Below, one piece after another: positions 43,401-58,400 of a stretch of DNA of 64,000 nucleotides; position 1 is the stretch's first letter; every line of letters starts with the position of its first letter. The notes below the pieces were generated by a model. It searched no databases, was not told the origin of the DNA, and saw nothing but the letters and a program-made list of their open reading frames with translations. This DNA comes from Gavia stellata (taxonomy: Eukaryota; Chordata; Aves; Gaviiformes; Gaviidae), in contig NC_082605.1 of NCBI RefSeq assembly GCF_030936135.1, positions 19,488,261 through 19,552,260 on the forward strand, in the 5' to 3' direction. The position numbers and the translations under genes were made by a program.

Positions 43401-46400
43401 CTGCTGGTTACTACACACCACGTGTCCCAGGTAATACAGGACCTCCCACAATTAATATCCTGACTGGTGAGCAAGAGACTGGAAAAACAGATGTTTTCCT
43501 CATCTCTGTCAATCAGGAACTAGCTGAGCCACATTAAATAGCGATCATCAACCTTTCAGAATAAGCACTTTGTGATGATGGATAGCCCAGTGCTGCCGTG
43601 GTTTGTGCTGGGTAAGAATCCAAACCAAGCTCTCAACAGGAATGGGGCATGGTGAAGGTTTCCCCAGCAGAAACCTGGCAGTGCACAGGAGAAGAGTCTT
43701 CTCCAGGGAAAATACATATTGGCAAGAGGTCTCATCTCAAGGGTCACTAAGAGGGTATCAATATAAACAGCAGAAAAATCTTGCATTTTCTTTCCCACCT
43801 TGCAGTTTCCAGGAGAAACCTCACTAACCTCACAAAACAGCATTTCCTCTGGGACAAAGCCGGGGGGGGGGGGGGGGGGGGCGGGGTGGTGGAATCCATT
43901 AAACATTAACAATTATTCATATATATTTTCCACAGAGGGGAGAAGTAAAACATGTCCTAAAACTGTTACTCACCATAGAAACCAGAAGAACCTGCAATAC
44001 CTATGAGCTTTTAACTACTCCCGAACTCCTTCAATTGCCTTGGATATAGCAAGTTTCCATGCTTTATCCTATGAGGCAGCAACAATCTTGCCTCCCTTAG
44101 GAAAATCAGTTTCAGAATGGAGAGCGCAAGGGTATCTGCTTTCGCTGTGCTCATCAGTGGCAAATGTGTGTAGTCAAAAATCTGTTTGCCACTATTTGTA
44201 TTCATAAACTCTTGAACTTCGCTTTTGTCTTCCTGGAAATCATTAATTTTTAATCAAGAAACAAAGTCTTTGATCTTTATTTCCTCGATCCTGTAGAAAA
44301 ACTCACATGCTCTATTTTTGCTAGAACTGAAGCATCGTGGAAGAGAAGGGATAGAGATCTTGCATGTGGCAGCTTACACATAGAACTGCAATCAATACAC
44401 TGTGAATGCAGACACCACACCAGCTTCGGCTGAGATGCTCCTGCCAGCCTTTCTATGGATAACACCTTCGGTCTGTACCTGGTGCTGGAATGTGTCTGCA
44501 CTTGTTCCTAAACTGCAGCTTATTCTGCCCTCAGCCTATAAGCAGTACGCTTATCGTACCAGATGCAGCAATTGCATCTCTGTTTTTCTTACTTAACTGC
44601 CTTGGAGAAGATAAAAATCATCTAGAGGAGATGTAAACAAAACTTATATGTGAGCCAAACTACTTTTTTTTCCTCTTTTCATCAGAACACGGGGAATTCT
44701 CTTGCCTACCTGGTAGAGTAAGAGTCGATTTCTGGGTTGGTTTTTTGCCACACTTGATTCTATATTCATTTATGGAATTTTCTATCTCTTGCAGCTTTTT
44801 TACAGCATCAGCATACTCTTGCTTTCTTTTCTTCTTCACATTTTTGCAGATGTCTGGCTCACTGGCAAGTTTCTTTGCAGCTTCCACCAGCTTTTGCTGT
44901 ATGATAAAATTGCTTTCCAAGTCCTGCAAAGCAGGATCCTGCAAATTCACGAGATGAGTTATTTGCTTCCTACTCTGGGTCGAAATTATCAGCAAACGTT
45001 ATTGGATAGGAGATCTATTTTTGTTGTAATGAAGTGAAATCTTGAGCACAAAACATGAAAAAACCGAAGTTTATACACAAGACAATCTAAGCATGTGAAA
45101 TCCTTACATCTTATTTCTCTGACAAGCGTAAGATTATGAGATCTCTTGAGAAAGGTCGAAAGTTCTCAAGCCTTAGTGACATAAAATAGATACCTAAATT
45201 CAGGTTTAGACCATTCTCTTACACAAGCCAACCGGCAGGCTGTTAAATCTCCTGCTCCAAGTCCAAGCCTGAAAACGTCTGTTGAAAAACCTCTCTCTGC
45301 TTTAGAGAAAAGAAAAATGGAAATTTAAATCACCATACCTATGTAACAAGGAGTTAGAGGCTTTAATTACTTGTTTGTAAACAACTTTGAGAGGCTCAGA
45401 TGAAAAGTGCTGCAGAGGTGCTAAGCAACACATTATTAAATCTGATCAGTAGGATTTTGTTTCAATAGCATCAGTTTGCTGCAGACATGGGTTACACCAG
45501 CCCTGTAAGCCAGGGCAGCCAGTGCCCAACACCTACTTACTATTTGGATAATACAGCTTGTTAACAAAAATCTCACAAGGAATGAGGGGGAATAGTATGT
45601 GTCCAGAAGCTCCATGTATCTGAATTACCGTATCTCCTGAGTCAGTCTCTGCCAGCAAAGTTCCTATTAGCTTCTTGAGCAATATACAGAGCTTTTACTC
45701 AGGTGGAACTTGCATTAAGCCCAAGATAAATCTCCTCCTGCTGTCACCTGTCACACAACTATGCTCACGGACAGATGATTTTGCAAGGGGGACAGCACAC
45801 GCCCCTGCCATGTTCTGGGTTCAAACACAATCTCAGTGTGACACAAATCAATGCTCAAGAAAAGCTCACAGTCATGGGTTGCCAAATGGTGTCATGCACC
45901 TGCTCTTCTCTAATTAGCAGCAAAATATCCCTTAAAATTCAAGCAGCCTGGCCAAATTAGGGGTTCAGGTCAGGGGATTTTAAGGCCTTTTGAAACTGCC
46001 AACTTCCTGCTCATTTCAAAGGCAGCATGGCTGAAATAAGGGCAGTACCTGTCTAAATTTCCCAGCCTGTGCAAGCGACTGTCCCAGCTGCCTCCTCTTA
46101 AACAATCAGGGAAGAGCTGAATTATTTACAAGTGGCTTTGGCCACCGGTGTGGCTACTCCACCTCTGCTGTGAAAACAAGGTGCAGCACTCACCTCTTCG
46201 CTCGGGAGCAGGTTATCATCCAGTTTGAACGCCGTGCCAACACGTCTTCTGACCTGGGGAGGTTCCTCTCCAGCGCTCAGAGGATACTCCTTGGGCATCT
46301 CGCCCGTCAGCTCCTGGGGAACAGAGAGGGCTCCATGTGAAGTTCTGGAGGGAGAGAAGGGCTCTCGCCCACCCCAACCCCAGCATAAGGTGCAGTTCTC

Positions 46401-49400
46401 ACCGCCTCTCGCAGGCAGATTTTCTTCAGCTCCTCAACTTTCTGAAGCAGTTTTTCCTGAAGGAGTTTCTCTTTCTTCTTTAGTTCCATAATTTTCTCCT
46501 TCTTTTGTTCTTCACTGACCTCTGAATCCTGAGAGCCTGAAAAAATACACTCTCTGTATCAGAGGATTTGCAGGTAAAAGCCACTTTTTTCTGGACAGGT
46601 AAGCAGAGGTCTCCCCACAGCAGTCCAGCCCAGCAAAACAACATGTTATACAAAGTGCAACGTCCAGCTCTTGTGTCATCCAGCAAGCAGGCTTTTGGGA
46701 AATCCACACTTTTTCAAACCCCCAATGTACATACTTGCATGGTAAGTCCCAAGTATACACCCCAAAACCCCATCACCCAGAATATAAATCAATGCATTAG
46801 GGATATCTACAATATACTTCATATTTTAGCTTTGACTTTGCATTCAAGACAGTCTGAGGCTCCTCACTTGGGCTTCACCTCGAGCCACCTATGTGTGGCA
46901 ACCAGGCTTCTACCTCCCTCCTTTTCCCTTCCTCCACAGCCAAGGGAGAGATCTGAAGTCCACTCCAGAGCTCAGCTTTATTTGGAAGCATTTATCTTCT
47001 CTCCTCATTTTTGAGGAAGCTTAAGGCAATTCAACTCCTAGTACAGGTGCTTAAAGTTAGCCTGGATCAAATTTCCCTCTGCCTTTGATGACACAGTCAT
47101 TCAAGGACTGACTGGTAAACAGATATCAAATTATTCATGGACTAACAGTATACGGGTGTTTATCTATCTAGCATATTTTTATTTCCTTCTTTAGTTATGG
47201 GGGGGGAACAGCAGATTATACCATTGATGTTACTGTTTCAGGTAGACAAGTAATACATGCTGTCACATACGTTGCTGTATTTATGGTCAGCTAGCCTTGT
47301 TTTCCTTTTAACATATACAAGCCCCGCTGTACTTCACTAGCTTGCATTTACACAAAGTATTACCTGATGAGATCAAACTGCCGTTGCTGGCCATAATAAG
47401 CTGGTTCTTTGCCTCCAAAGTCACTAGCTTTGAAACTTTTGGTGTTCCCATCTCTGTCAGATCCATGGCGATATCATCCAAACTTCTGGCTGAAGGAATT
47501 TTTGCCTGAAGGAGTTTGGGGGGGAAAAAAAATAATCCAGCCTCATCTAGTTACCTCTAACTTCAGAACATGGCGTCACAGAAAATGATGTTTCACACCT
47601 CATCTCCCACAAAATTAAGGGCTAAAGCAACAGCATCCTGCAGGAGCTCGCGGTGCACAGGGCTGTGCTGGCATTCCTCTCCCCCTCTGCCCCCAAAGCT
47701 TGGACCATCTCCCAACTCAAAAATCTCTTTGCTGTTTGCACTGTGTTCAAAACGAACATGAGAAGGAAACAAAAGAAAAAGCAGATTAAACACCGAGACG
47801 TGGGAATTCCCTCTTCTGTGATTATACTTCCACAGCCCGTAATTGCAGGCAGGCTAAAATGGATCGAATAACAATACTGTCGCTAATAGCCTGCTCAAAA
47901 AGCTGACAAAACCAATTTGTATTTTTCCTCTGGAGACCAGTTTATCCGTGGAACAACAATACACTGAAAGATATGCAGGAAAGGTGTTGAAACTTATGCC
48001 CACAGTAAAATGCCTTACAACTTACTTTGCTTTGCTTTCTGTCCAAGTAGAACTGGTGTTGACTAATTGCCATCACCCAGATGGATTTGATCAGGGAAGT
48101 GTTTGCATACCAGGTTTGCACTACCAGTCCGCTCTGACCAAAGGTCCTTCTCGACACTGAAATTCTGGGGAGGTGAAAAGAATGCAATTTCAGGACAGGT
48201 CTTTGAGGTTTAAAATCCCAAACGCCTCTCTCTCAACCAGGCAAGGCTCAGCCTTTATTTTACAGATGTGAGAACTCGGATTTCCTTCTCCCCACCACCC
48301 GGTGCTGCTGCCTTTACTCACTCCTAACCTTCCCTTTATTTTACAAAGTTAAAATTAAAGACATTCCCTGTTGAGCTTTGCAACACAGAGCAGCAGCAAC
48401 TGCCGTGCCTTTAGTTCAGCAGCACAATTGCGCTGCTGAGACCTACGGCTGGGTATGCTGTAAACCTAGAAAGGGCGAGCAGACTGCCATGGGACCCTGA
48501 AAGGAGTGATCAGGCAAGATGGGGGATCTGGGGAGATCAGGAGAGCATCTCACAGCTCCTCCTGGCCCAGCTGAGAAGCACCACGGTCCTATGCCAGAGG
48601 TAGAAAGGATGGCAGTGGGAGAAGCAGAAAGGAAGGTGGAGTCAGAAATTCACTCTGGGCAAAGGCTCTTTCTTTTTGGGAGAGATCTTGAGGGGAAGGC
48701 TCAGCCTGTGGGTGAGCTCCCACCCTAACCGGCAGCGCTCCTTCGGGCCCCTGAAGGCTCAAACTCAGAGGAGGGAACATCACTGCCAAGGCAGGGGAGT
48801 GCAGAAGGTGAACAAGAAAGTCATGTCCAGGTCCTGCTGGCTGCATTCCCGTGTCTCCTGCTGCAGAGGCATGTTACAGCGGCCTCTCGGGGAAGGATTT
48901 TGTAAAGTGAGCAAATTTGGCCATGACAAATAGTCTTCCCTCTGCTCCAAGAACTCCCTCGGTGGACATCACAGGCAATTTGAGAGGGCACCCAGAGCTG
49001 TAACACATCAACAGTTGCTCCAGGTTGTGTACTACAACTGTGACCTTCCCTCTGTAACATCACAGCACTACCTGTCCATCACGCACAGACTGGATCCAGC
49101 CCTGGTCTGTCCTGCCAAACACAGGATCAGGCTCAGTATTGCGAAGCCCAGAGTAAACTCAGGTCTGTGTTGAACTCAGAGGCACCTCCCATCGCCATCC
49201 GCTAACACGACATCCCCAGTCTGGGTAAAGATTCATCCCGCTGCTACAACTGCCTCCTCCAGCCTTACCTGCGGGGATCGTGCACTTCCACAGCAAATTT
49301 CTTTTCACGGAAATAGAGATTTTCCAGCTGTTTCCATTGAAATAGCTAGGAGAATTGGGAGAGAGAAGCAGAACACCGTCACTCCAAGATTCACCAATCT

Positions 49401-52400
49401 TCTCCACCCAGGATTATACAATTCCAGCAAATTACAATTGCTGTGTACCTTCAGCTATGGCATGGACTCAGGAATAACAACATTCACAACATCAACTAAA
49501 ATAAGCACATAAATATAAACATATAGGATGCCCCTCAAGTAATTTCACACTCTTACAGACAATGCATTGCAGACTGAGGGTTTTGCCTGGGGCAACATCT
49601 GTTTCCATCACTAGCACATTTAATTTCACTGGTAAAAGTTCACAGAGATCTTGGGAGGGCAGCTAAAATCCTTTTCTCTCTGATTAAATGCAAAAATCTC
49701 TATACAAAGTAATTGCATAGACACCTATGATCTCTGCCCTCAGTCAGAACATCCCCAGGGAACGGCAACAAGCTCAGGGAAAACCAAGACCTTTCTCTTC
49801 TGAAGACACTGGGTGAGAAATTCAGCATGACATTTTGGAGCAGGGGTACAACATGTACAGAGAAACAGCAGCTACAGAAGGAAGCCACCCCACAACGCAT
49901 ACTTCTGTAAGGAAGCCACAGACTTCCTGCAAAGTGCCAGCTGGGAGAAGAGATCAAAGTCAAGCCGGGCTTGGCAGCTGCAGCCGTGGGATCAGAATTT
50001 CATACGAATCCGCTCTCCCTTTGCAGTGGCATTACCCACCCTCTGGGGATGACCCATCAGGGGTTGCGTCTTCTCAGCCCAGCTTTGGCTGAGCTGTTCC
50101 CCAGCCCCTCGGTGCAGGTTTCTGCAGCACCACCTCCTGCCCCCTTCTCCAGCAGCGCCGGGGCGCGTGGGTGCACACAGAGACCCGTACGGGTGTCCCC
50201 AAGACCGTCACCTGAAGATGACGGGGTGCACAAGTGCAGCAGCACACACTGTAGTTTACAGCCAGCTACTTCCCAGAGCTAGAGCCCACGGGGAGGTACT
50301 TGAGGAACTTCCACCCAGGCTGGGCAGGCAGAGCAGCGTTAAGTGGAAGAGATCAGCTTGCAATATCAGTGATCCAGCCCAGGCACCCGGGCCAAAACAG
50401 TGACCCCCCCCTCCTTCCCCACAGCTTTTTAAAAGCCTTCAAGGCTGCAGCCACCACACCAGAAGTCCCCAGGACAGGCGACATTCCCGCTGACCTCTGC
50501 CAAAACCTGACACGCCGCGCTCCGACCACGGAAGAACTTCAAGTTTTGTAAAAAAATTATATATAATGCCATGCTTCATTTGTAACGTTCTTAACATGGA
50601 TCGTAAATGAAACATAACCCAGTGCATGTGTTTCTGGGGAAAACTCTGGCTCTTTCAGCGACCTTTCCCTCTGTTTAGTTAAAGCTTTTCTTTCTAGTAC
50701 TACAATTTATTATTAGATCCTGCTACATGAAAAATGCAGCAAGGGGAAACGTCATTTACTTAAACTAATAAGTCACTTTCTGAAGGATCGTGGAAGTTTT
50801 ACTCTGCTGCTGAAGTTTATCTTTGTACTAAAGGCACCCTGCCTCACAAGTGCCCTCTTTATAACTTGGCATTGAAACTTTAAATAAATCCATTTCAAAA
50901 AAATTAAAAAGAAAACAGCTCGTGCAGTATGTCAGGACATTGAGCAATAGCACCCGTGGGTGCTCCAGCACGCAGGGATCCCCGGCCGCCCCGCTTCCCC
51001 GCACAGCCCGCCGCGCACGCTCCCATCCCCGCACTCACCTCCCCGCAGCACCGGCCCCTTCTCCCCGGCACCACCCGCCACTCCGGAAAGCGTCAAGGGC
51101 GACATGAGACGAGCAGAGCAAGCGGCGGCCACCGTGCCATGCCTCCCCACCGCGCCATGCCTCCCCACTGCCGGCGGCCCGTCAGTGCTGCTCCGCTTTC
51201 GGCGGCTTCGCCTCCCACTGCTGACACACGCCTGACATCACCGCCTCTCCCGGCAGCGACGCCTCCCCGACCCACCCTTTCCCCAGATAAAGGGAAAACC
51301 GAACCGAGGCGAGAACAGGAGAGGGTTTCTACCGAGGGCCCGCACCCCTTCAGAGCACCCCAAGGCCTTGCGGGGGGCCGAGGCGGGAGCAAGCCCGGCG
51401 CGGGGGGCTGCAGCAGGCAGCCGGGGCCCCCACGGCGGCCGAGTCCGGGCCCCGCCGGCGTTGACTCACGCCTGGTCGAACCTGTTGCCTCTCGGAAGCA
51501 TCACGCCACGTTCCAGGCCGCCCGCTCCCACGCTTGTAAAAAAAAAAAAAAAAGTGATGGGTGTGCTTCAAACATGACCTCTGGAAAAAAAACCTGCCCT
51601 CCTGCTTCTTATGGGTTGCGGGTGATGACTCCCCGTCCCCTTTATCACTTCCTCTCTGTTTTTCCCCTCCGGACGCGCTCGGCATTCCCGAGGGCTGCGG
51701 GAGAAGGGGTCACCTGTCCCAGGGGCAGCGAGGGCGAAGAGGGTCGCATGTGGCAGGGGGACAAAACGCAGCTGCCCCACCACCTCGAGCAGCCCCTGCC
51801 CAGGCTGAGGGACACGCCAGCGCTCCGGGGCTCGGGGTGGGCCCTTCCATGAGGAGCTGCCTCTGCAAATCCATCGCCAGCCCCGGTGAGATGCATCCCT
51901 GATCATCTGCCCCTTTTCCTTCCCACCCTGCGAGATCCATCCCAGCCCAAAAAGGAGCTGACGGGAAACCAAAGCATTTGCAGCCGGGTACATTCAGCAC
52001 AAAGACATTTGCCTCCTTGCCCAAAGACACACAGTACTGGGATAACTCCAGCTCCCCCTCTGCAGATGGGGAAGTGGCCTTTGAAATTCTGCACACAGGA
52101 CACATTTTTGCTCTTAGGGACTGAAAAGCGCCCTGTCCTTAAGCTGTCTCACTGAAGAACAATGTAAGCTCTTAGCAATCAAGTCCCCTGACAAACCCTC
52201 CTGCAGTCAGGTCCTTCAAAAAAGACAAGTGATTATATGAATCACATCAGAATAAGTTGTGGACTAATAGTATTTATATAGGTGCACTTAAAAAATCATA
52301 ATGAATGAATGTATTAATGAGTTTCTACCTAACATGTCTGGATTCATGAAGACAAGACAAAAAAGCCTCAATACAAACAAGAGCAAAAAAGTAATAAAGA

Positions 52401-55400
52401 ATAAAACAGAGTAAACCAAATGAAATTCTATGAACTCCTTCAAATAAATTTTTTTAAATTGTGGTCAAAAGGCTACACTCAGGAAACTGTCACTGCACTA
52501 CAGCTTTCCTGCTCCCTTCAAATACACTCTCACTCTGCACAGACATGTTTCTAAATCATCCCTAAATTCAAATCTTACCTAAACTGCATGCATATTAAAA
52601 GACAAAAGAGTTGTAAAAAAAAAAAAAGTCTGGAAATCTGAAACTGGTTTTTGAGGGCTGGAAGAACAATTAGGAATAATTAAAATGTTTTTGTTGACAT
52701 TTTGCAATGTATGTTCCCTTTAACCAGATGATTAGGTCCACCTGAGCTAATGAATGTTTTCTTAATAGCCTTCCCATCCATGTAGATTGCCAGATCCTTA
52801 AAGGCTCCTGAAAATTCCCATTGAGCATAGCAGGGGCTGCGTGTCCAACTCTACAAGGAGAATTTGGCCGGGTCCAGGTTTGTCTTCTGGGTCTTTTTGG
52901 AGAAGGCAGAGGTGCAAAGCTCCCTGATCACACCTCACTACTCCAGCACCTCTGTGCACCAGCCAGACTTCTACCACCCAGCTGCTGCTTTTGCCAGCCC
53001 ACGAGTTTAAGCTTCCTGCATTTCTACTGCGATTCTCTTTGAAATACTGCAGAAACATCGAACAAAAAAAATATTGCCCTCCTAACCCTCCTTCCCATAT
53101 AAAAAGAGCTGTAATTGTAGTCTAACGAGACACAAAGCAGACACAGACTGCTTAAGTAGTGAGACACCTTAATAAAAGAAGCAGCTGGTTTTTTACCTGG
53201 CTGATCTTGCATCCAGTTTGAAATAAAATGCAAGTTTGTCTGGGCCCGACAGCAGCAGCTCACTGGCTTGGAAAAACAGCCCCGTCAGGATCGCAGGCAG
53301 GAGCTGGCAGAGCCCCTGCCTTGAGACACATGCAAGAGAGCTTCTCAGGGGCCCTCTGCTTAATATTTGTATCAGCCTGATGCATTTTGTTTAAAAAAAG
53401 CCTTTTTTTTCCTTGCAAGGGGGTGAAAGTATGGAGGGAGCGGACTGCAGGGGTTGTGCAGCCAAGCACTGCTGCACCAGCCCTGGCACAGCACATGCCG
53501 GAGTTGCACCCGGGATGTTTCCAAGGTTGATGGCAAACTCTGACCAAATAACCCAGGTCTTGGATTTTCCACCCAAGGGATCACTGGGGAAGGTCAGCGT
53601 GGAAGTGCAAACCATGCTGCAGCGTTTGCAGCAGCCTTTCCCCCGGGAAGCACTTTCAAAGCACCTCACGGGACGTGCGGTGCCGGTAGGGAGGTTCGGC
53701 AACCAGCATCCCAGGAACTGGCTGGGAACGGCAATCTCCAGACAAATCTGGCAATTCAGACCAAGGAAACATAAAAGATTTCTGCCCACAGGAATGCACC
53801 CCACCCCGATGAAGGAAATTACCGCCCTGCCGGCAACGCTGGAAGAAGGGCTGCGTTTCAGCCCCTCCGCTGCAGTTTGCTGTCTGGCACACTGCCTTCA
53901 ACTGAAATCTTTTTCTTTCCAATTGCAATGCCTGGCCATGGAGGGAGGCATTTGAGGAGATGGCAGGAGAGCCAAACTGCCCCACCTGCAGCAACTTCTG
54001 AGAGAAGGCAGGAGACAGTTCCCACCTGTGCCAAGATTCATTGGCAGAGCTCACCTGGAGGCATCCTTCATCCCTTACATATTAAGCCAGTCCTCCTAAA
54101 AACATCTTCAATCACATTTTTTTCCTAATGCATTACGATCAATCCTTGCTCAGTTGTCACTAGCACTGGCATTAACAAGAATCAGAGATGTCTTGGCACC
54201 AAACTGTCCCAAAACACCTGTGTTTTGGGGCAGGTGACACTCAAGCAACTTTCCGCACATCTGAAAGGAACTGAATTTCAGAGCAGTCTCGTAACAGCTC
54301 TGTGTTTATTTTAAATAATTATGCAAGCTTAGTATCTTACATCTAAATCAACGGCTTCTACTTGGTGAGAAATAAAACACCGTAAAAGAAATCTTTGCCT
54401 AATTAGATCCGCCTGCTGAGAAGCCTGTACGAATGCCATCGTGTTCTGAACAACTCAGTAAAGCAGGACAGCAAATTTACATGAAATAGATGTTCTGAAA
54501 GGGAAAACTTTCAGCATCAGCTCTTAGTATATGTTGAATTAAAAGAAAAATATCATAAATATTACCCATTTCAAAACTAGTATACTCTAACAAAAACACT
54601 TCTGAGAACATAATGTATTCAAGACAATCAGCAATAGAATCAAAATGCTTGTAGATCTGAAACAGTACCATAGCAAGATCAGTTCTTCTCTCCAGACATT
54701 GTAGTTCATTTATCACCAGGGAGTCCCCCACAGAAACACAATGAAGTGGGAGAACAAGTCAAAAAGCCAGCAAGCTGCCTTCTCAAATTCCCAGCCCTCA
54801 GAGGATCACCATGTAATGGCTGAACCCAGAATAAACTCAACTCATGCCATAATACATGTTCCATAAACAAGATGAGGCATTGTTTATCTCACCAGTGAGA
54901 ACAGGAGTAGAGATAAAAGGGAGATCGATTCTGGTTTGAAATGGCATACAAAGTCTTGGGACCTGTTTTATGCTTTTCCTATTTGATTCAGAGGAGACTG
55001 GGGACAGGATCTTGGCATGCCACCCCATAGCAAGCAGGAGGCATTTCTTCAAGCAGGAGGCATCTCGGTATTAACTGCAGCTGAAGGGAGAATATGTCTG
55101 CAAAGCAGCAGGACTGCAGAGTTAATCCCAAGTCTGAGCTGAAATCTGAACACGAGATGCCAAACCCAGTCTTTTTATGCCATGTGAGACTTCAGGATTA
55201 TAATCAACTGAGCCCAGTGTAACCTCCAGCCAGTGTGGAGCTGCTGCTTTAATCTATGAAGAAAAAGACGACAGTTTTCATAAATGACATAAAAATAATT
55301 CTCCATTTTTAGCCTATTACAGTGCTGGTGCACAGCGCTCCCCTTGGCTCCCATTAGCTTGCAGTCCCAGGCGAGAGGTAAAAAATGGGCTCACCGCTAG

Positions 55401-58400
55401 AAACCACTTCCAAAGCAATCCAAGCTTTCAGGAGTGACTTACAGCAACAAAACTCCTCCTCCAAACCACCTCAGGTCAACCAGCAAAATACCAATAGCCG
55501 GACTCAAACCTCCCCAGCCAGCTTTACAAAGACAGACAGACACGGCAGGTTCTCCTGGTCCATCCCCGAGTTACACACCGTCCTCTCCAACGACACACAG
55601 TCCCCTCACGAATGATTGACGGTACATGCGCAAGCGTTGGCAAGGCTGGGTGATACGGATCTGGAGATTGCTTCATCCAGATCTGTCATGCAAGTTGTTT
55701 CCTGTGAAGAGTTCTCAACCTTGGACTTCACGCAACAGTGTTGATCCAACAACAAAATCTTGGGATAACCACTGTGCTCCAAGGCTCATATTTAGATCTC
55801 TTTGCCTAAAGACCTACTTGGATAAAGCCAAAAGATTTCACTTTTGGAAGAGGATGATTATATTTGTTAGGATTTAATTGACACTGCATTAATGGGTGCA
55901 GTTAGTTTTATATATATATATATTTCAATTCTGAATATGGACTTAGCTCTTACCAGATGCCTGTGATGAACACAAAAACCAAATGCATCTACATCTGACA
56001 GCAGCCATTAACACTGCACAAAAGACATGGGGAGCAGCATAAACCCTCCCGGTGTGAATTCAGCTGGAGCACAGGCACCAATTCCTGTTCAAAGCCTCCC
56101 ACCTGAAACTCAGCAGCTTTCCCACTGCAGCCTGTATCAGAGAGGTTTGCACACCCAGAGATCACTTATATCTCTAAAATTAGGAAAGGCCAGCTTGGTC
56201 TTCATTAGACTTGGACTCAGCCTTTCCCTTTTACTGAGTTAATCAGCTGCATGTATATTTAAACATCGCTAAGTGGAGAAGTGGAGCACAATAGCAATGC
56301 TCCTTCCCAGATGGCTAGGGATAAACACAACAGCACTTTTGATCAGCGGTATAAACAGCAGGATAACACCAGCACATGGCAGTTGTGAGTTTGGCTCCAT
56401 CCCAAAGAGCAAAGCAAGAAAATTCTGCTAAATCCAGCAAAACTAGCGCCTCTGCTCCAAAAGACAAGCGTAGTTTACATGCCTACCCCCCTCTTGCCTG
56501 ATGCTTTGGAAAGGACTGCGCTTGCTGACTCCTCAGAGATTCAGGCAAGCTATACAGACTCTTCTCTCTGAAACGTATTCTGATACATTCATAAATATGA
56601 ACAAATGACAACACTGGTTAAAAGGAAACTTCTGCCTACCACATCACAGGCAGCGAGGCTATCGCTACACTGAAATAAACAGCAGTGTCTCAACATTTTA
56701 ACTCCAAGTCTGGACATGGGTGCCTCTCTAGACCCAGCATCCGCTTCCCCCACCCCACCCCACCCCCCCCGAAAGCCATCTGATTTCAATTACTTCCACA
56801 GATCACATCAGAAATGCACTTTGTATTTCAAACCCTGAAAGACCTTCTTTATAAAGAAACTGTTTGCATATTTAGCCGCATGTTAAAAGTAGTCACAGCT
56901 CAGGACAAGCTGTAGCTTAAGTAATTTTTGTCCCCTCCTACTAACACCAGACAAATCCATAAGGATACTACAGCCATATCCATCCCCACTTTTTCAATCA
57001 GCTTATTGGCATTAAACCTTCCCTCTGCATTTAGGCTCCTCTCTCCCACCCTCCGTTTTAATCTCTATCCTCTATTGTATGATTATAATTAAGTAAAGCA
57101 GACAACTTAGAATTTCCATTGTAACACTTCCACTACAGAGGTGACATTTGGTTTTTATTTTATTTTTCTCAAACACAACTCCTGCTGCATTCAAAGGCAA
57201 CGCCTTGTAACTAACTGTAGCAGGGTGTGACTTGGTATCTGGGCCCTGCTGACCTTAAAAAATCTTCTTAATCTGCCTGGTTGATGTTGTGAACTGAAAT
57301 CCCACAAGCAGAAAAACTGCTTGGCGAAGCAAAGCTTCTAGCCAGGCAGGCTGCATTTTCTTGGAGAGCATTGCTGGTCACAGCTGGACATCTTGGCTAG
57401 AGAATGATCCATGTTTGACCTGACCGGGAAATGTTGTAGATGTTGCCTAAAAACTCAGAAGTGCTCCACAGCAAGAGGAGCTCCTTGATACTCTCCTTTG
57501 ACAATCAATGGCTGCATCAACATTGACTTGATTTTCTAGGCTTCCTTTTGTGTCACTGTCATTTTAGAACAGGCACGGTAAGAGATCTGGGGCTAAACTA
57601 AGTGCTTTACTAAACAAAGCAAAGGAAGGACATGCGAGTTCAACCTTGGACACACAGCTATATAAATATACCAAAAGAAACCAAGTTGTAGCCTGCTCTA
57701 GAAAAAGAGAAGATCAAGTTGGGAGCTTGAAGGGGAATTACTCTTAACAAGGAAGTTTTGTTAAAGCTGTGTTTTTTGGCACAAATACACTAAACAGTAT
57801 CATTTTGCAAATGTAAAATTCCCTGGCAGGAAGCACACACTTCATGTGAACTCCTGCCCAGATCATTCCCGGGGAAGGAGAACAGCAAAACCCCAGGTCT
57901 CCATCTCCTTACGGCTTAGATGTTCCAAAGACATGACCAGAAAGAAACCACACACACCCGACCCAACAGCGCGGCTCCGGCACGTGCAGCGCTGGCTCTT
58001 CCCCCCAGCCAAGCGGGTTAAATAACTCTTCAAAGACTGTCGGGGCTCAGTCCTGTCACAGGGAGACGTATGCGGCTACAGGACTGGGCAAGCTCCCAAC
58101 ATATTGTGTGCTTGGGCTGCATGATGGGTTTTCCGAGGCTGCCGGCAGAAGAGCCTGTTAGGGCTGGCTGACGGGGGCCTTGAGGGAGGCAGCGGTGCGA
58201 TACGGGACCCTCTGCCCTGTTTAACCAAGAAGGGAGGTTGCTGGCAGAGTTCACTCCGCAGGAGACATGCTGGGGAGCACAGGGGTGGAAAGAGAAGAGC
58301 AACCTCCAGTATTTGGCATTTACTCCCAATCCCCCCTTGCAATTCGTTGCGTCACGGAAACATACAGTTGCCTAAACAGGCCTGCAGTTTCACACAATTC

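Larger units (their letters stand above)
44939..49268 (-). other. FRMD4B: FRMD4B introns between the FERM end and CUPID exons
   Basis: Introns 44939-46193, 46314-46402, 46537-47363, 47506-48025 and 48165-49268. The 89-nt intron 46314-46402 is the shortest in the gene. No other features seen. Confidence 0.85.

Noticed and set aside
50956-51852. 298-codon plus-strand frame in the FRMD4B CpG island
   Set aside because: Pro/Arg/Ala-rich by-product of GC content, opposite to the gene, with no domain or splice support.
53413-53955. 180-codon plus-strand frame in the large FRMD4B intron
   Set aside because: Overlapping long frames on both strands indicate few stops by composition. No homology recognised.
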